Source of the DNA: Modestobacter italicus
GTDB taxonomy: Bacteria > Actinomycetota > Actinomycetes > Mycobacteriales > Geodermatophilaceae
DNA: 64,000 bases
Direction: 5' to 3'
Assembly (NCBI RefSeq): GCF_019799965.1
Contig: NZ_JABGCJ010000001.1
Location: 124,001-188,000, forward strand
Position numbers and translations under genes: made by a program. Shown here one piece after another: positions 17,102-26,755 of the stretch. The notes under the pieces are model-generated. The model was not told the origin of the DNA. It searched no databases and was given only the letters and a program-made list of their open reading frames with translations. The first letter of the stretch is position 1; each line of letters opens with the position of its first letter.

Positions 17102-19096
17102 GTGGCGCAGCGACGGCACGGCGGGTACCGGTACGGCAAGTGGCGGGGTGGGCCCGACCCGCTCGCCCCGCCCTACGACGTCGCGGCCGCGGTCGACGAG
17201 ATCGGCGACCAGGTGCTGGCCGGCAGCGGCGTCCGGGAGGCGATGCGCGACCTGCTGCGCCGCGGTGCCGACGGCCGGCGCGGGCTGGACCAGCTGCGCC
17301 GCGACGTCCGAGACCGGCTGCGCAGGGCCCGGCAGGCCGGACGGCTGGACGGCACCCTGGAGCAGGTGCGCGAGCTGCTGGACCGCGCGGTCGAGGCCGA
17401 GCGGACGGCGTTGTTCCCCGACCCGGACGACGCCGCCCGGCTGGCCGAGGCCGAGCTCGACGCGCTGCCGCAGGACACCGCCGGCGCCGTCCGTGCCCTC
17501 AAGGACCGCGCCTGGCGGTCGCCGGAGGCCGCGCAGGCCTACCGGGAGATCGAGGACCTGCTCCGGCAGGAGGTCCTGGACAGCTCCTTCCAGGGCATGA
17601 AGCAGGCGCTGCAGCAGATGGCCGACGGCGACGGCGCCGCGATGCAGGCGGTCAAGGACATGGTGGCCGACCTGTCCGCGCTGGTCGACGCGCACAACCG
17701 CGGTGAGGACACCGACCAGCAGTTCGCCGACTTCATGGACCGGCACGGGCAGTTCTTCCCCGACGACCCGCAGTCGGTCGAGGAGCTGATCGACTCCCTC
17801 GCCCGCCGGGCGGCCGCCCAGGAACGGATGATGGCCGGGCTGTCGGCCGAGCAGCGGGCCGAGCTGCAGGACCTGATGGGCCAGGCGATGGGCGACCTGG
17901 GCCTGCAGAGCGAGATGGCCCACCTGTCCGACGCGCTGCGCCAGGCCCGCCCCGACCTGCCGTGGGGGCAGCGCGGGCCGGTCCCGGACGGCGAGCAGGG
18001 CCTCGGCCTGGGCGACGCGACGACGGCGGTGGCCGAGCTGGCCGACCTGGAGTCGCTGTCCCAGCAGCTGTCCCAGGGCTACGCCGGCGCCTCGCTGGCC
18101 GACGTGGACGAGGAGCTGCTGGAGCAGGCGCTGGGCCGCTCGGCCGTCGACGACCTCGCCGCGCTGCGCCGGCTGGAACGCGAGCTGGAGCGGCAGGGCT
18201 GGCTGAACCGGTCGGAGGGCGCACTGCAGCTCTCCCCCAAGGCGGTCCGCCGGCTGGGCGCCACCGCGCTCCGCCGGGTGTTCGCCCAGCTGTCGGCGAC
18301 CGGGCGCGGCGAGCACGACGTCGCCGACGCCGGGGCCGCTGGCGAGCTGACCGGCGCGTCGCGGGAGTGGCGGTTCGGCGACGAGCAGCCACTCGACGTC
18401 GTCCGCACCGTGCGCAACGCGGTGCTGCGCAGCGCCGGCACGCCCCGGCAGGAGGGCGCGCGCCGGGTGCAGATCGCCGTCGAGGACTTCGAGGTGGTGG
18501 AGACCGAACGGCGCACCGGCGCCGCCGTGGCGCTGCTGGTCGACCTCTCCTACTCGATGGCGCTGCGCGGCACCTGGGGTGCGGCCAAGTCGACCGCGAT
18601 GGCCCTGCACTCGCTGGTCACCACCCAGTTCCCGCAGGACGCCATCGAGATCATCGGCTTCTCCTCCACCGCGCAGGTCCTGCGCCCGGAGACGCTGGCC
18701 GAGCTGAGCGTGGACACCCTCCAGGGCACCAACCTGCAGCACGGGCTGATGCTCGCCCGCCGCTTCCTGGCCCGGCACCGGGACGCCGAGCCGGTGGTGC
18801 TGGTGGTCACCGACGGCGAGCCGACCGCGCACCTGGAGGACGACGGGACGCCGTACTTCTGCTGGCCGCCGATGCCCGAGACGATCGCCCGCACGGTGGC
18901 CGAGGTGGAACGGGTGGCCCGCTCGGGGGCGACGCTGAACGTCTTCGCCCTGGACCCCGAGCCCGGCCTGGTGGAGTTCGTGCACGACATCACCGCGCGG
19001 GCCGGCGGGCGGGTCTTCCAGCCCGACAGCGACCGGCTCGGCGAGTACGTCGTCGCCGACTACCTGCGGGCCCGCCGAGGGCGCGGCCGCCGCTGA
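17102..19096 (+). CDS. VWA-domain protein, partner of the MoxR-type ATPase
   Basis: A 664-residue protein. The first 450 residues are largely helical, with long Glu/Gln/Leu/Arg-rich coiled-coil stretches. The C-terminal von Willebrand A domain carries the MIDAS motif DLSYS at about 481-485 and VTDGEPT around 570, so a divalent metal is expected to mediate client binding. No signal peptide or membrane segment is seen, so it is cytoplasmic. The GTG start is 1 nt past the ATPase stop, so the two should be made together. Comparable pairs act as chaperones; nothing here identifies the client. Confidence 0.88.
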   Translation: MAQRRHGGYRYGKWRGGPDPLAPPYDVAAAVDEIGDQVLAGSGVREAMRDLLRRGADGRRGLDQLRRDVRDRLRRARQAGRLDGTLEQVRELLDRAVEAERTALFPDPDDAARLAEAELDALPQDTAGAVRALKDRAWRSPEAAQAYREIEDLLRQEVLDSSFQGMKQALQQMADGDGAAMQAVKDMVADLSALVDAHNRGEDTDQQFADFMDRHGQFFPDDPQSVEELIDSLARRAAAQERMMAGLSAEQRAELQDLMGQAMGDLGLQSEMAHLSDALRQARPDLPWGQRGPVPDGEQGLGLGDATTAVAELADLESLSQQLSQGYAGASLADVDEELLEQALGRSAVDDLAALRRLERELERQGWLNRSEGALQLSPKAVRRLGATALRRVFAQLSATGRGEHDVADAGAAGELTGASREWRFGDEQPLDVVRTVRNAVLRSAGTPRQEGARRVQIAVEDFEVVETERRTGAAVALLVDLSYSMALRGTWGAAKSTAMALHSLVTTQFPQDAIEIIGFSSTAQVLRPETLAELSVDTLQGTNLQHGLMLARRFLARHRDAEPVVLVVTDGEPTAHLEDDGTPYFCWPPMPETIARTVAEVERVARSGATLNVFALDPEPGLVEFVHDITARAGGRVFQPDSDRLGEYVVADYLRARRGRGRR

Positions 19097-19163
19097 CCGG
19101 CGGCCCGCTGTCCCCTGCAGCGGGCCGCACCGGCACGTCGTGGGGGTCGGGGACACTGAGCGG

Positions 19164-19634
19164 GTGAGCACCGAGTCCGAGGCCCGCACCGGGACGATCA
19201 CCATCGAGCAGGTCGACGCCGCGACGACCTACCCGTTGCGCGCCCAGGAGCTCCGCCAGGGACGGCCACTGGAGATCGACGAGGACGACGCCCCCTACAC
19301 GCTGCACCTGGCCGCCCGGATCGACGGCGGCGAGGTGGTCGGCGTGGTCCGGTTCCACCCGCGGGACTGCCCGTGGCGGGAGGGCGAGGGATCCTGGCAG
19401 CTGCGCGGCATGGCCACCGACCCCCGCGTGCGCGGCCTCGGTGCCGGACGGGCGCTGGTCGCCGCCGGGCTCTCCCGGGTCGCGGCGCGCGGCGGGCAGC
19501 TGGTCTGGTGCGACGCCCGCGCGGCCGCCGTCGGCTTCTACCAGCGGATCGGCTTCACGATCGTCACCGACGAGTACGACCTGCGCCCGGTCGGCCCGCA
19601 CCGCGGCATGCTGATCGAGCTGCCGATCCGCTGA
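19164..19634 (+). CDS. GNAT-family N-acetyltransferase
   Basis: A 156-residue GNAT protein. The acetyl-CoA-binding motif A is visible as MATDPRVRGLGAGRALVAAGL (R/Q-x-x-G-x-G/A), followed by CDARAAAVGFYQRIGF (motif B). The substrate is unknown. An in-frame GTG exists at 19140, but the GTG at 19164 gives an N-terminus that begins near the first beta strand. It lies 67 nt after the VWA gene and converges with DUF2252 across 12 nt. Confidence 0.85.
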   Translation: MSTESEARTGTITIEQVDAATTYPLRAQELRQGRPLEIDEDDAPYTLHLAARIDGGEVVGVVRFHPRDCPWREGEGSWQLRGMATDPRVRGLGAGRALVAAGLSRVAARGGQLVWCDARAAAVGFYQRIGFTIVTDEYDLRPVGPHRGMLIELPIR

Positions 19635-19646
19635 GCCCCGATCGGG

Positions 19647-20999
19647 TCAGCGCAACGGGTGCGCCCCGCTGGAGCTGATCCCGGGGATCTGACCGGCCCG
19701 GAAGGCGTCCACGAACAGCCGGTGGTCGACCCGGGTCCGCTGGGCGTAGGAGTGGGCGAAGGCGGTCAGGTCGGCGATGAGCTCTTCGCGCCGGTCGCCC
19801 ACCATCTCGGTGATCGCGTCCTCGGTCTGGAAGTCGACCAGCTCGTGGTCGCTGTCGGCGTCCCCGACGCAGTGCATCTTCGCCGTGGCCCGGCCCAGCT
19901 GGGCGACCACCGGGAGGATCTCCTCGGGCTCGGTCAGCTCGTCCCAGTCCAGGTCCAGCTCGTAGGGCGACAGCTCGGCGACGACGAACCCGACGCCGTC
20001 GATCTCGGTGTGCCCGAGGAACGGTGAGGCGTAGGACTGCAGCGCCCGCTGGCTCATCGCCGTCCGGTGGCCCTCGTGCTCGAAGTGCCGGCGGATGGCC
20101 GGGTCGGTCACCACCCGGCTGACCGCCGACACACCTCCTTGCTTGATCGACAGGACGACGTCGTTCTCCAGCGCCTGGTCGTAGCCCTCGATGAGCACGT
20201 TGTAGGCCGGCAGCCCGGCGCTGCCGATGCCGAAGCCGCCGGTGGCCACGACGTCCTTCACGTCGTAGGTGACCTCGCGGCGGCGCTTGCCCGCCGGCAG
20301 CGTCTCCCGGTACCGCTCGACGGCGGCCAGCACCTTCGCGCGCTCGGCGTCGTCCAGCCGGCGGGTGCGCGGGCCCTCGGCGAAGCGGCGCTGGTGGCCC
20401 TCGATCACCGTCATCCGCTCCAGCAGCCCGATCCGGGTGCGCTCGGTGGTGCTGAGCACCAGCTCGTGCACCGCGCCCTCGGTGTTCTCCCGGCGCAGCG
20501 CGAACGAGCGGTCGTCGTCGGCGGCCACGAAGGCGTGCACCTGGTCCAGGTAGGCCTCCAGGTAGCGGCGCAGCACCGCGTCGATCGCGTCGTCGCCGAG
20601 CGCTTTGCGCCAGGCCAGCAACGCGAAGCTGGCCGCGAACCGGCGCAGGTCCCAGCTGACGTGCCCCAGGTAGGCCTCGTCGAAGTCGTTGACGTCGAAG
20701 ACGATCCGCCCCGACCCGTCCATGTAGGTGCCGAAGTTCTCCGCGTGCAGGTCACCCTGGATCCACACCCGCGACGTCCGCTCGTCGCACCAGCGATCGG
20801 AGATCGTCGCCATGTCGGCGTAGAACAGGCACGCCGAGCCGCGGTAGAAGGCGAACGGGTCGGCGGCCATCTTGCGGAACTTGGTCCGGAAGGCGTCCGC
20901 GTCGGCGGTCATCAGGTCGGCGAAGGCGTCGACGAGGACGTCGACGATCTGCTGCTGACGCTCGTCGTCAGGAGGGGTGAGGTCAGCGCGGTCGGCCAC
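19647..20999 (-). CDS. DUF2252 family protein (kinase-like fold)
   Basis: A 450-residue cytosolic protein of the DUF2252 family. Conserved blocks include FYRGSACLFYADMA, WIQGDLHAENFGTYMD, which resembles the HxDLHxxN catalytic loop of aminoglycoside-phosphotransferase-like kinases, and FDVNDFDEA, which resembles the metal-binding DFG/D segment. A role as a small-molecule or protein kinase is therefore plausible, but no substrate is known for the family. GTG at 20999 is the start. It is divergent from the SGNH hydrolase gene with an 87-nt spacer. Confidence 0.85.
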   Translation of the reverse strand: MADRADLTPPDDERQQQIVDVLVDAFADLMTADADAFRTKFRKMAADPFAFYRGSACLFYADMATISDRWCDERTSRVWIQGDLHAENFGTYMDGSGRIVFDVNDFDEAYLGHVSWDLRRFAASFALLAWRKALGDDAIDAVLRRYLEAYLDQVHAFVAADDDRSFALRRENTEGAVHELVLSTTERTRIGLLERMTVIEGHQRRFAEGPRTRRLDDAERAKVLAAVERYRETLPAGKRRREVTYDVKDVVATGGFGIGSAGLPAYNVLIEGYDQALENDVVLSIKQGGVSAVSRVVTDPAIRRHFEHEGHRTAMSQRALQSYASPFLGHTEIDGVGFVVAELSPYELDLDWDELTEPEEILPVVAQLGRATAKMHCVGDADSDHELVDFQTEDAITEMVGDRREELIADLTAFAHSYAQRTRVDHRLFVDAFRAGQIPGISSSGAHPLR

Positions 21000-21086
21000 G
21001 GCTCCACCGTAGGTGGTCGATAGCCTGGTGATCAGCGCTCCCGACCGCGGCACGCGGCGCGGGAGCCGGGAGAGAGGACGGGCCGG

Positions 21087-22106
21087 GTGACGCGAGCGAG
21101 CAGGGCGCGGCGACTGGCGACCGGTGCCGTGTACGGCGGCGGCGGCGTCGGTCTGGCCGGCGCCGCACTGGTGACGCTGTTGCGCGAGGAGGCCCGTGCG
21201 GCCCGCCGCAAGGTGGTCGCCCGCACCGCCAAGGCCGACCCGCCCACCGGCAACGGCGTCTACGGCCGCGGCCGGGGCAAGCCCCTGGTCCTCACCGTCC
21301 TGGGCGACTCCAGCGCCGTCGGGCTCGGCGTGGAGGACCCCGGCGAGACGCCCGGTGTGCTCATCGCCGCCGCCCTCACCGAGCTCGCCGAGCGGCCGGT
21401 CCGGCTGGCCAAGTTCGCCCGGTCCGGCGCCGTGTCGAAGGACCTCGCCGCCCAGGTCGACCTGGCGCTCCTCGAGCACCCGGACGTCGCGGTGATCATG
21501 ATCGGCGCGAACGACGTGACCAGCCGGGCCCGGCCCGCGGACTCGGTGCGCGCGCTGGCCGAGGCGGTCCGTCGGCTGGTCGCCGCCGACTGCCAGGTCG
21601 TCGTCGGCACCTGCCCCGACCTCGGCACGATCCGCCCGATCAGCCAGCCGCTGCGGCTGCTGGCCCGGCGCTGGAGCCGCCAGCTCGCCGCGGCGCAGAC
21701 GATCGCCGTGGTCGCCGAGGGCGGCCGCACCGTCTCCCTGGGCTCGGTGCTCGGCCCGTCCTTCGCCACCGACCGGGGGCTGTTCAGCAACGACGAGTTC
21801 CACCCCTCCGCCGCCGGCTACGCCGCGGCAGCGGCGTCCCTGCTGCCCTCCGTCGCCGACGCGCTGGGCGTCTGGCCCGCCGCCGCCGACCGCGGCCTGC
21901 GGCTGCGCCGGGACACCGTGCGCCCGATCGCCCAGGCCGCCGCCCGCGCTGCCGGGCGCCCCGGCACCGAGGTCCAGCCGACCGCCGTCCGCGGCCAGGA
22001 GACCGGGCCACGGGGCCCCTGGGCCCGGCTGCGGCGCCGGCGCCCGCCGGAGATCCCCACCGCGGAGCAGGCCGACGAGGCGGTCTCCGCCCCGGCCCTG
22101 TCCTGA
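21087..22106 (+). CDS. Membrane-anchored or exported SGNH/GDSL hydrolase
   Basis: A 339-residue esterase-like protein. Residues 10-30 are hydrophobic and Gly-rich (signal anchor). The SGNH blocks are GDSS at about 73-76 (catalytic Ser), GAND at 140-143 (oxyanion Asn), and DEFHPSAAGY with Asp about 236 and His about 239 completing the triad. The C-terminal 70 residues are Arg/Pro-rich and disordered. In M. tuberculosis a GDSL-type protein (Rv1075c) also sits beside fadA3 (Rv1074c), and the thiolase gene follows here, so orthology is likely. Possible substrates are acyl esters of envelope lipids; this is inference. GTG start at 21087 follows GGGAG. Confidence 0.88.
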   Translation: MTRASRARRLATGAVYGGGGVGLAGAALVTLLREEARAARRKVVARTAKADPPTGNGVYGRGRGKPLVLTVLGDSSAVGLGVEDPGETPGVLIAAALTELAERPVRLAKFARSGAVSKDLAAQVDLALLEHPDVAVIMIGANDVTSRARPADSVRALAEAVRRLVAADCQVVVGTCPDLGTIRPISQPLRLLARRWSRQLAAAQTIAVVAEGGRTVSLGSVLGPSFATDRGLFSNDEFHPSAAGYAAAAASLLPSVADALGVWPAAADRGLRLRRDTVRPIAQAAARAAGRPGTEVQPTAVRGQETGPRGPWARLRRRRPPEIPTAEQADEAVSAPALS

Positions 22107-22207
22107 CGTCGGCCGCGGCGGACGGCTCGCGTACCCGGGAGTAGGTTCGAGGCGACCGGACGTCCGTCGCCGCCCACCGAGGCGGCGCGCCTCATCGTGG
22201 AGGACCC

Positions 22208-23428
<1,221 letters not shown>

Positions 23429-23435
23429 CAGTTCC

Positions 23436-23491
23436 GGCCCCGTCCCAGGGCCCCGGGGAGCGCGGAGCGTGCCGTGGGCAGGGACGGGGCC
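23436..23491 (+). terminator. Hairpin after the thiolase gene
   Basis: GGCCCCGTCCC at 23436-23446 pairs exactly with GGGACGGGGCC at 23481-23491, 7 nt after the thiolase stop, with a 34-nt loop that itself can fold. It is followed by CTTCAT. Likely ends the thiolase transcript. Confidence 0.6.
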
Positions 23492-23494
23492 CTT

Positions 23495-23540
23495 CATGAC
23501 AGTGGCCCGGCCCCCTCGCGGGGACCGGGCCACTGTCATG
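23495..23540. terminator. Long bidirectional hairpin between convergent thiolase and Bax-inhibitor genes
   Basis: CATGACAGTGGCCCGG at the left pairs with CCGGGCCACTGTCATG at the right (16 bp), with additional C/G pairs near a CTCG-containing loop. It lies exactly between two convergent genes, 14 nt from the stop of the minus-strand gene. Confidence 0.85.
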
Positions 23541-23553
23541 TGGTGCGGGTGTG

Positions 23554-24375
23554 TCAGTCGCTGGACTGCAGGTAGCTGAGCAGTCGCAGGATCTCCAGGT
23601 ACAGCCAGACGACCGTCACGAGCAGGCCGAAGGCGATGTACCAGGCGAACTTCGGCTCGGCACCGCGGCGGATCGCCTCGTCGGCCATGTCGAAGTCGAG
23701 CAGCAGCGAGAACGCCGCGACACCGATGACGACCAGGCTGAACACGATGGACAGCGCGCCACCGTCACGCAGGCCGAGGCCGCCAGGGGTGAAGAAGCTG
23801 GCGACCAGGTTGACCAGCACCAGGGCCAGCACACCGAACATCGCGCCGACGATCCAGCGGGTCAGCTTCGGGGTGACCCGGATGGCGCCGGTCTTGTAGA
23901 CGACCAGCATGCCGACGAAGACACCGAAGGTGCCGATCACCGCCTGCATGATGATGTTGCCGCCGAACTGCAGCGCGTAGAGCTCGCTGATCGCACCCAG
24001 CGCGATGCCCTCGAGAGCCGCGAAGGCCAGCGTGGCACCGGGGTTGGCGATCTGCTTGAACGAGATCACCATCGCGATCACGAAGGCGATCAGCACCGCC
24101 GGCAGGGCGAAGGCCGCGGCACTGGTGCCGGGCAGCGCCCAGGTCGCGGCGGCGGCCAGGACGGTCACCAGGAAGGTGATGCCGGTCTTGGTGACGACGT
24201 CGTCCATCGTCAGGTAGGCGCGCCCGGTGGCCGCGTACGGCGACGGTGCGGCGTAGGGGTCCTGCTGGGCGGGCGCCCCGCCGTACGTCTGCTGCGGGGT
24301 GGTGCCCCAGCCGGCGTACTGGCCGTTGCCGGCCGCGGGGAACCCCCGGCTGAAGGCCGGGTTGCTGCTGGGCAT
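23554..24375 (-). CDS. Bax inhibitor-1 / YccA family membrane protein
   Basis: A 273-residue protein with a Gln/Pro/Tyr/Gly-rich cytoplasmic N-terminus of about 55 residues and seven hydrophobic segments. The last segments contain LLLDFDMADEAIRRGAEPKFAWYIAFGLLVTVVWLYLEILRLL, characteristic of the actinobacterial BaxI_1 branch; homologues include pH-sensitive calcium leak channels. The start matters: GAGGAG abuts an ATG at 24381, so the ATG at 24375, 6 nt after it, is preferred. Function in actinobacteria is unproven. Confidence 0.88.
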   Translation of the reverse strand: MPSSNPAFSRGFPAAGNGQYAGWGTTPQQTYGGAPAQQDPYAAPSPYAATGRAYLTMDDVVTKTGITFLVTVLAAAATWALPGTSAAAFALPAVLIAFVIAMVISFKQIANPGATLAFAALEGIALGAISELYALQFGGNIIMQAVIGTFGVFVGMLVVYKTGAIRVTPKLTRWIVGAMFGVLALVLVNLVASFFTPGGLGLRDGGALSIVFSLVVIGVAAFSLLLDFDMADEAIRRGAEPKFAWYIAFGLLVTVVWLYLEILRLLSYLQSSD

Positions 24376-24493
24376 CGTCATCTCCTCGAGGTGACTGGTC
24401 GGACCGTGGGGCCACTTCGTACACCCCACGCTGCCTGTCCCAACGCCAGGTCGGCCCGGCGAGTTCCCATTTCCCCGGCACCACTCGGACGGG

Positions 24494-24567
24494 TGCCCCC
24501 GGTCGGGTTCGAACCGACACTGGGACCCTTTTAAGGGGCCTGCCTCTGCCGATTGGGCTACGAGGGC
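24494..24567 (-). tRNA. tRNA with UAA anticodon (Leu by code) but short variable loop
   Basis: The minus strand folds into a full cloverleaf. Acceptor GCCCTCG pairs with CGGGGGC, a D-arm contains AATCGGCA, the anticodon stem GGCCC/GGGTC closes a CTTAAAA loop (anticodon TAA), and T-stem GTCGG/CCGAC closes TTCGAAC. The variable region is only five bases (CCAGT), whereas Leu tRNAs normally carry a long variable arm. CCA is not encoded. Lengths and stems are good enough to call a tRNA gene, but charging identity is uncertain. Confidence 0.8.
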
Positions 24568-24577
24568 GCTTCAGCGC

Positions 24578-25339
24578 TCATGAGCTTGCCAGCTCCGTCG
24601 CACGGGCCAGCACCGCGTCCAGCATCGGCTCGGTCAGCTTGCCGGTGAAGGTGTTCTGCTGGCTGACGTGGTAGCTGCCCAGCAGCGTCAGCGGACCGCG
24701 CGGACCGGCCAGGGTGACCTCCACGCCGTGCCCGAAGGCCGGACGGGGCCGCGGGATCTGGTACCCGGCACCGGCGAGCACCGGCCACAGCGCCGTCCAG
24801 CCGAAGCCACCGAGCACCACGACCACCCGCAGCCGGGGCAGCAGGGCCAGCTCGCGGGCCAGCCACGGGGAGCAGGTGTCCCGCTCCTCCGGGGTCGGGG
24901 CGTTGGCCGGCGGGGCGCAGCGGACGGCGGCGGCCACCCGCACGTCGGTGAGCTCGAGGCCGTCGTCCTTGGCCACCGACGTCGGCTGGTTGGCCAGCCC
25001 CGCGCGCCAGAGCGCGGCGAAGATCCAGTCGCCGCTGCGGTCGCCGGTGAAGACCCGCCCGGTCCGGTTGCCCCCGTGCGCGGCCGGCGCCAGGCCGACG
25101 ACGGCGATCCGGGAGTCGGCCGGCCCGAGGCCGGGCACCGGCCGCCCCCAGTACTCCTCCTCCCGGAACGAGGCCCGCTTGGTCACCGCGACCTCCTCGC
25201 GCCAGGCGACCAGCCGCGGGCAGGCCCGGCAGCCGGAGACCCGCTCGTCGAGGACTGCCAGGTCACGGCTGGCGGCCGCGCCGCGGCGGACCCCGGCGGC
25301 GCTGCGGGTGACGGGGAAGCCGTCGGCGTCACGTGCCAT
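24578..25339 (-). CDS. udgB: Family 5 uracil-DNA glycosylase (UdgB)
   Basis: A 253-residue iron-sulfur uracil-DNA glycosylase that excises uracil and other deaminated bases. Four cysteines suited to the 4Fe-4S cluster are at about 37, 40, 141 and 156. Motif I is GLAPAAHGGNRTGRVFTGD (about 82-100), lacking the polar catalytic residue of families 1 and 4, as expected for UdgB. Motif II GSYHVSQQNTFTGKLT with His about 224 binds the DNA minor groove. Start is an ATG at 25339. It lies just upstream of the tRNA gene on the same strand. A DNA repair enzyme of this type is common in high-GC actinobacteria. Confidence 0.9.
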   Translation of the reverse strand: MARDADGFPVTRSAAGVRRGAAASRDLAVLDERVSGCRACPRLVAWREEVAVTKRASFREEEYWGRPVPGLGPADSRIAVVGLAPAAHGGNRTGRVFTGDRSGDWIFAALWRAGLANQPTSVAKDDGLELTDVRVAAAVRCAPPANAPTPEERDTCSPWLARELALLPRLRVVVVLGGFGWTALWPVLAGAGYQIPRPRPAFGHGVEVTLAGPRGPLTLLGSYHVSQQNTFTGKLTEPMLDAVLARATELASS

Positions 25340-25400
25340 GCCGACAGCACAGCACTGCTCCGGGAGCGCGCGTCAGCCGCCCCCACGGCATGATCGTGGG

Positions 25401-25706
25401 GTGGCGAAGAAGCAGAAGGTGAAGACCCCGCTGTTGTACAAGCTGCTCGGCCCGGCGATGGCGATCCCGGCCGGCATCGTGGTCAAGAAGGTGGCCGACA
25501 CCACCTGGGAGAAGGTGCGGGGCTACCCGCCGCCGAAGAACCCCGCCGCCCCCGGGGTCACCTGGCCCGACGCGCTGGCCTGGGCCGCGGTCTCCGGCGC
25601 CCTGTACGCCGCCGGCCGGCTGGTCGCGGCCAACGCGGCCGCGACCCTCTACCAGAAGGTGACCGGCAACCTGCCGCCCGGCGTCAACGCCGACAGCGCC
25701 GCCTGA
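25401..25706 (+). CDS. DUF4235 small membrane-associated protein
   Basis: A 101-residue protein starting KKQKVKTPLLYKLLGPAM, with hydrophobic segments near 13-30 and 55-80 separated by a Pro-rich loop, the layout of actinobacterial DUF4235 proteins. Role unknown. GTG start at 25401. It is divergent from udgB (62-nt spacer) and convergent with ppx. Confidence 0.8.
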   Translation: MAKKQKVKTPLLYKLLGPAMAIPAGIVVKKVADTTWEKVRGYPPPKNPAAPGVTWPDALAWAAVSGALYAAGRLVAANAAATLYQKVTGNLPPGVNADSAA

Positions 25707-25746
25707 AGAAGGACCCCCTCCTCCCCACCCTTCGCAAGCTCAGGGC

Positions 25747-25764
25747 GGCCCCCTGGAGGGGGCC
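25747..25764. terminator. Short hairpin between DUF4235 and ppx genes
   Basis: GGCCCCC at 25747-25753 pairs with GGGGGCC at 25758-25764 around a TGGA loop. It lies just left of a stronger stem at 25768-25799. Confidence 0.55.
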
Positions 25765-25767
25765 GGA

Positions 25768-25799
25768 CGTCCCTGACGCCGTAGACGGCGTCAGGGACG
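25768..25799. terminator. Bidirectional hairpin between convergent DUF4235 and ppx genes
   Basis: CGTCCCTGACGCCG at 25768-25781 pairs perfectly with CGGCGTCAGGGACG at 25786-25799 (14 bp) with a 4-nt loop. It sits 5 nt from the ppx stop codon. Confidence 0.85.
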
Positions 25800-25804
25800 C
25801 GGCG

Positions 25805-26755
25805 TCAGGAGCGCGCGAGGCGGAGGGCGATGCCGTCCAGGATGTCGTGCTCGCTGACCACGACGTCCTCGAGTTCGAAGGCGTCCATGATCACCCGCAG
25901 CACGAGGGCGCCGGCGCCGATGACGTCGACCCGGCCCGGGTGCATGACCGGTGAGGCCGCCCGCCGGGCGCGGGTGGCCGTGAGCAACCCGGCGGTGACC
26001 GAGCGGACGGCGCCGACCGGGATGCGCGAGCCGTGGATCGCAGCCGGGTCGTAGGCGGTCAGGCCCAGCGCGAGCGCCGCCACCGTCGTCACCGAGCCGG
26101 CCAGCCCGACGAGCGTCGCGGCCTGCCCCACCGGCACCTCGGCGGCGACCAGCTCCAGCGCGGCACGGACGTCGGCCTCGGCGGCCTGCACCTCGTCCGG
26201 CGGTGGCGGGTCGCTGCGCAGGTGCCGCTCGGTGAGCCGCACGCAGCCGACGTCCACCGAGCGGGCCGCCCGCACGCCACCCGCGTCGCCGAGCACGAAC
26301 TCCGTCGAGCCGCCGCCGATGTCGACGACCAGGTACGGCGCGCGCGGCGCCGGGGCACCGTGCGCCTGCGCCGCCGCAGCCAGGGACGCGGTCGCCCCGA
26401 GGAACGACAGCTCGGCCTCCTCCACGCCCGGGACCACGTCGGGCAACTGGCCGAGGGTGGCGACCACCATCGCCTCGAACTCGTCGCGGTTCGCGGCGTC
26501 CCGGCTGGCGCTGGTGGCGACCATCCGCACCCGCTCGGCTCCCAGCTCCCGGGCCTGGGCGGCGTACTCCGCCAGCACCAGACGGGTGCGCTCGATCGCC
26601 TCCGGGGCCAGCCGGCCCGTGGCGTCCACGCCCTGACCCAGCCGGACGACCTCCATCCGGCGCAACAGGTCGGTGTGCGCGCCCTCGACCGGGACGTCGG
26701 CCACCAGCAGCCGGATGGAGTTGGTGCCGCAGTCGATCGCGGCGACCCGGGTCAT
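25805..26755 (-). CDS. ppx: Ppx/GppA family exopolyphosphatase
   Basis: A 316-residue ASKHA-fold phosphatase acting on polyphosphate or pppGpp. The phosphate-1 motif AAIDCGTNSIRLLVADV is at the N-terminus, ATSASRDAANRDEF follows at about 101, and the phosphate-2 loop VVDIGGGSTEFVLG at about 150. The shortened form lacks the HD-type C-terminal domain of E. coli Ppx, like the M. tuberculosis Rv1026 and Rv0496 proteins. The ATG at 26755 overlaps the DUF501 stop (ATGA). Gene order eno-divIC-DUF501-ppx matches Rv1023-Rv1026. Confidence 0.92.
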   Translation of the reverse strand: MTRVAAIDCGTNSIRLLVADVPVEGAHTDLLRRMEVVRLGQGVDATGRLAPEAIERTRLVLAEYAAQARELGAERVRMVATSASRDAANRDEFEAMVVATLGQLPDVVPGVEEAELSFLGATASLAAAAQAHGAPAPRAPYLVVDIGGGSTEFVLGDAGGVRAARSVDVGCVRLTERHLRSDPPPPDEVQAAEADVRAALELVAAEVPVGQAATLVGLAGSVTTVAALALGLTAYDPAAIHGSRIPVGAVRSVTAGLLTATRARRAASPVMHPGRVDVIGAGALVLRVIMDAFELEDVVVSEHDILDGIALRLARS

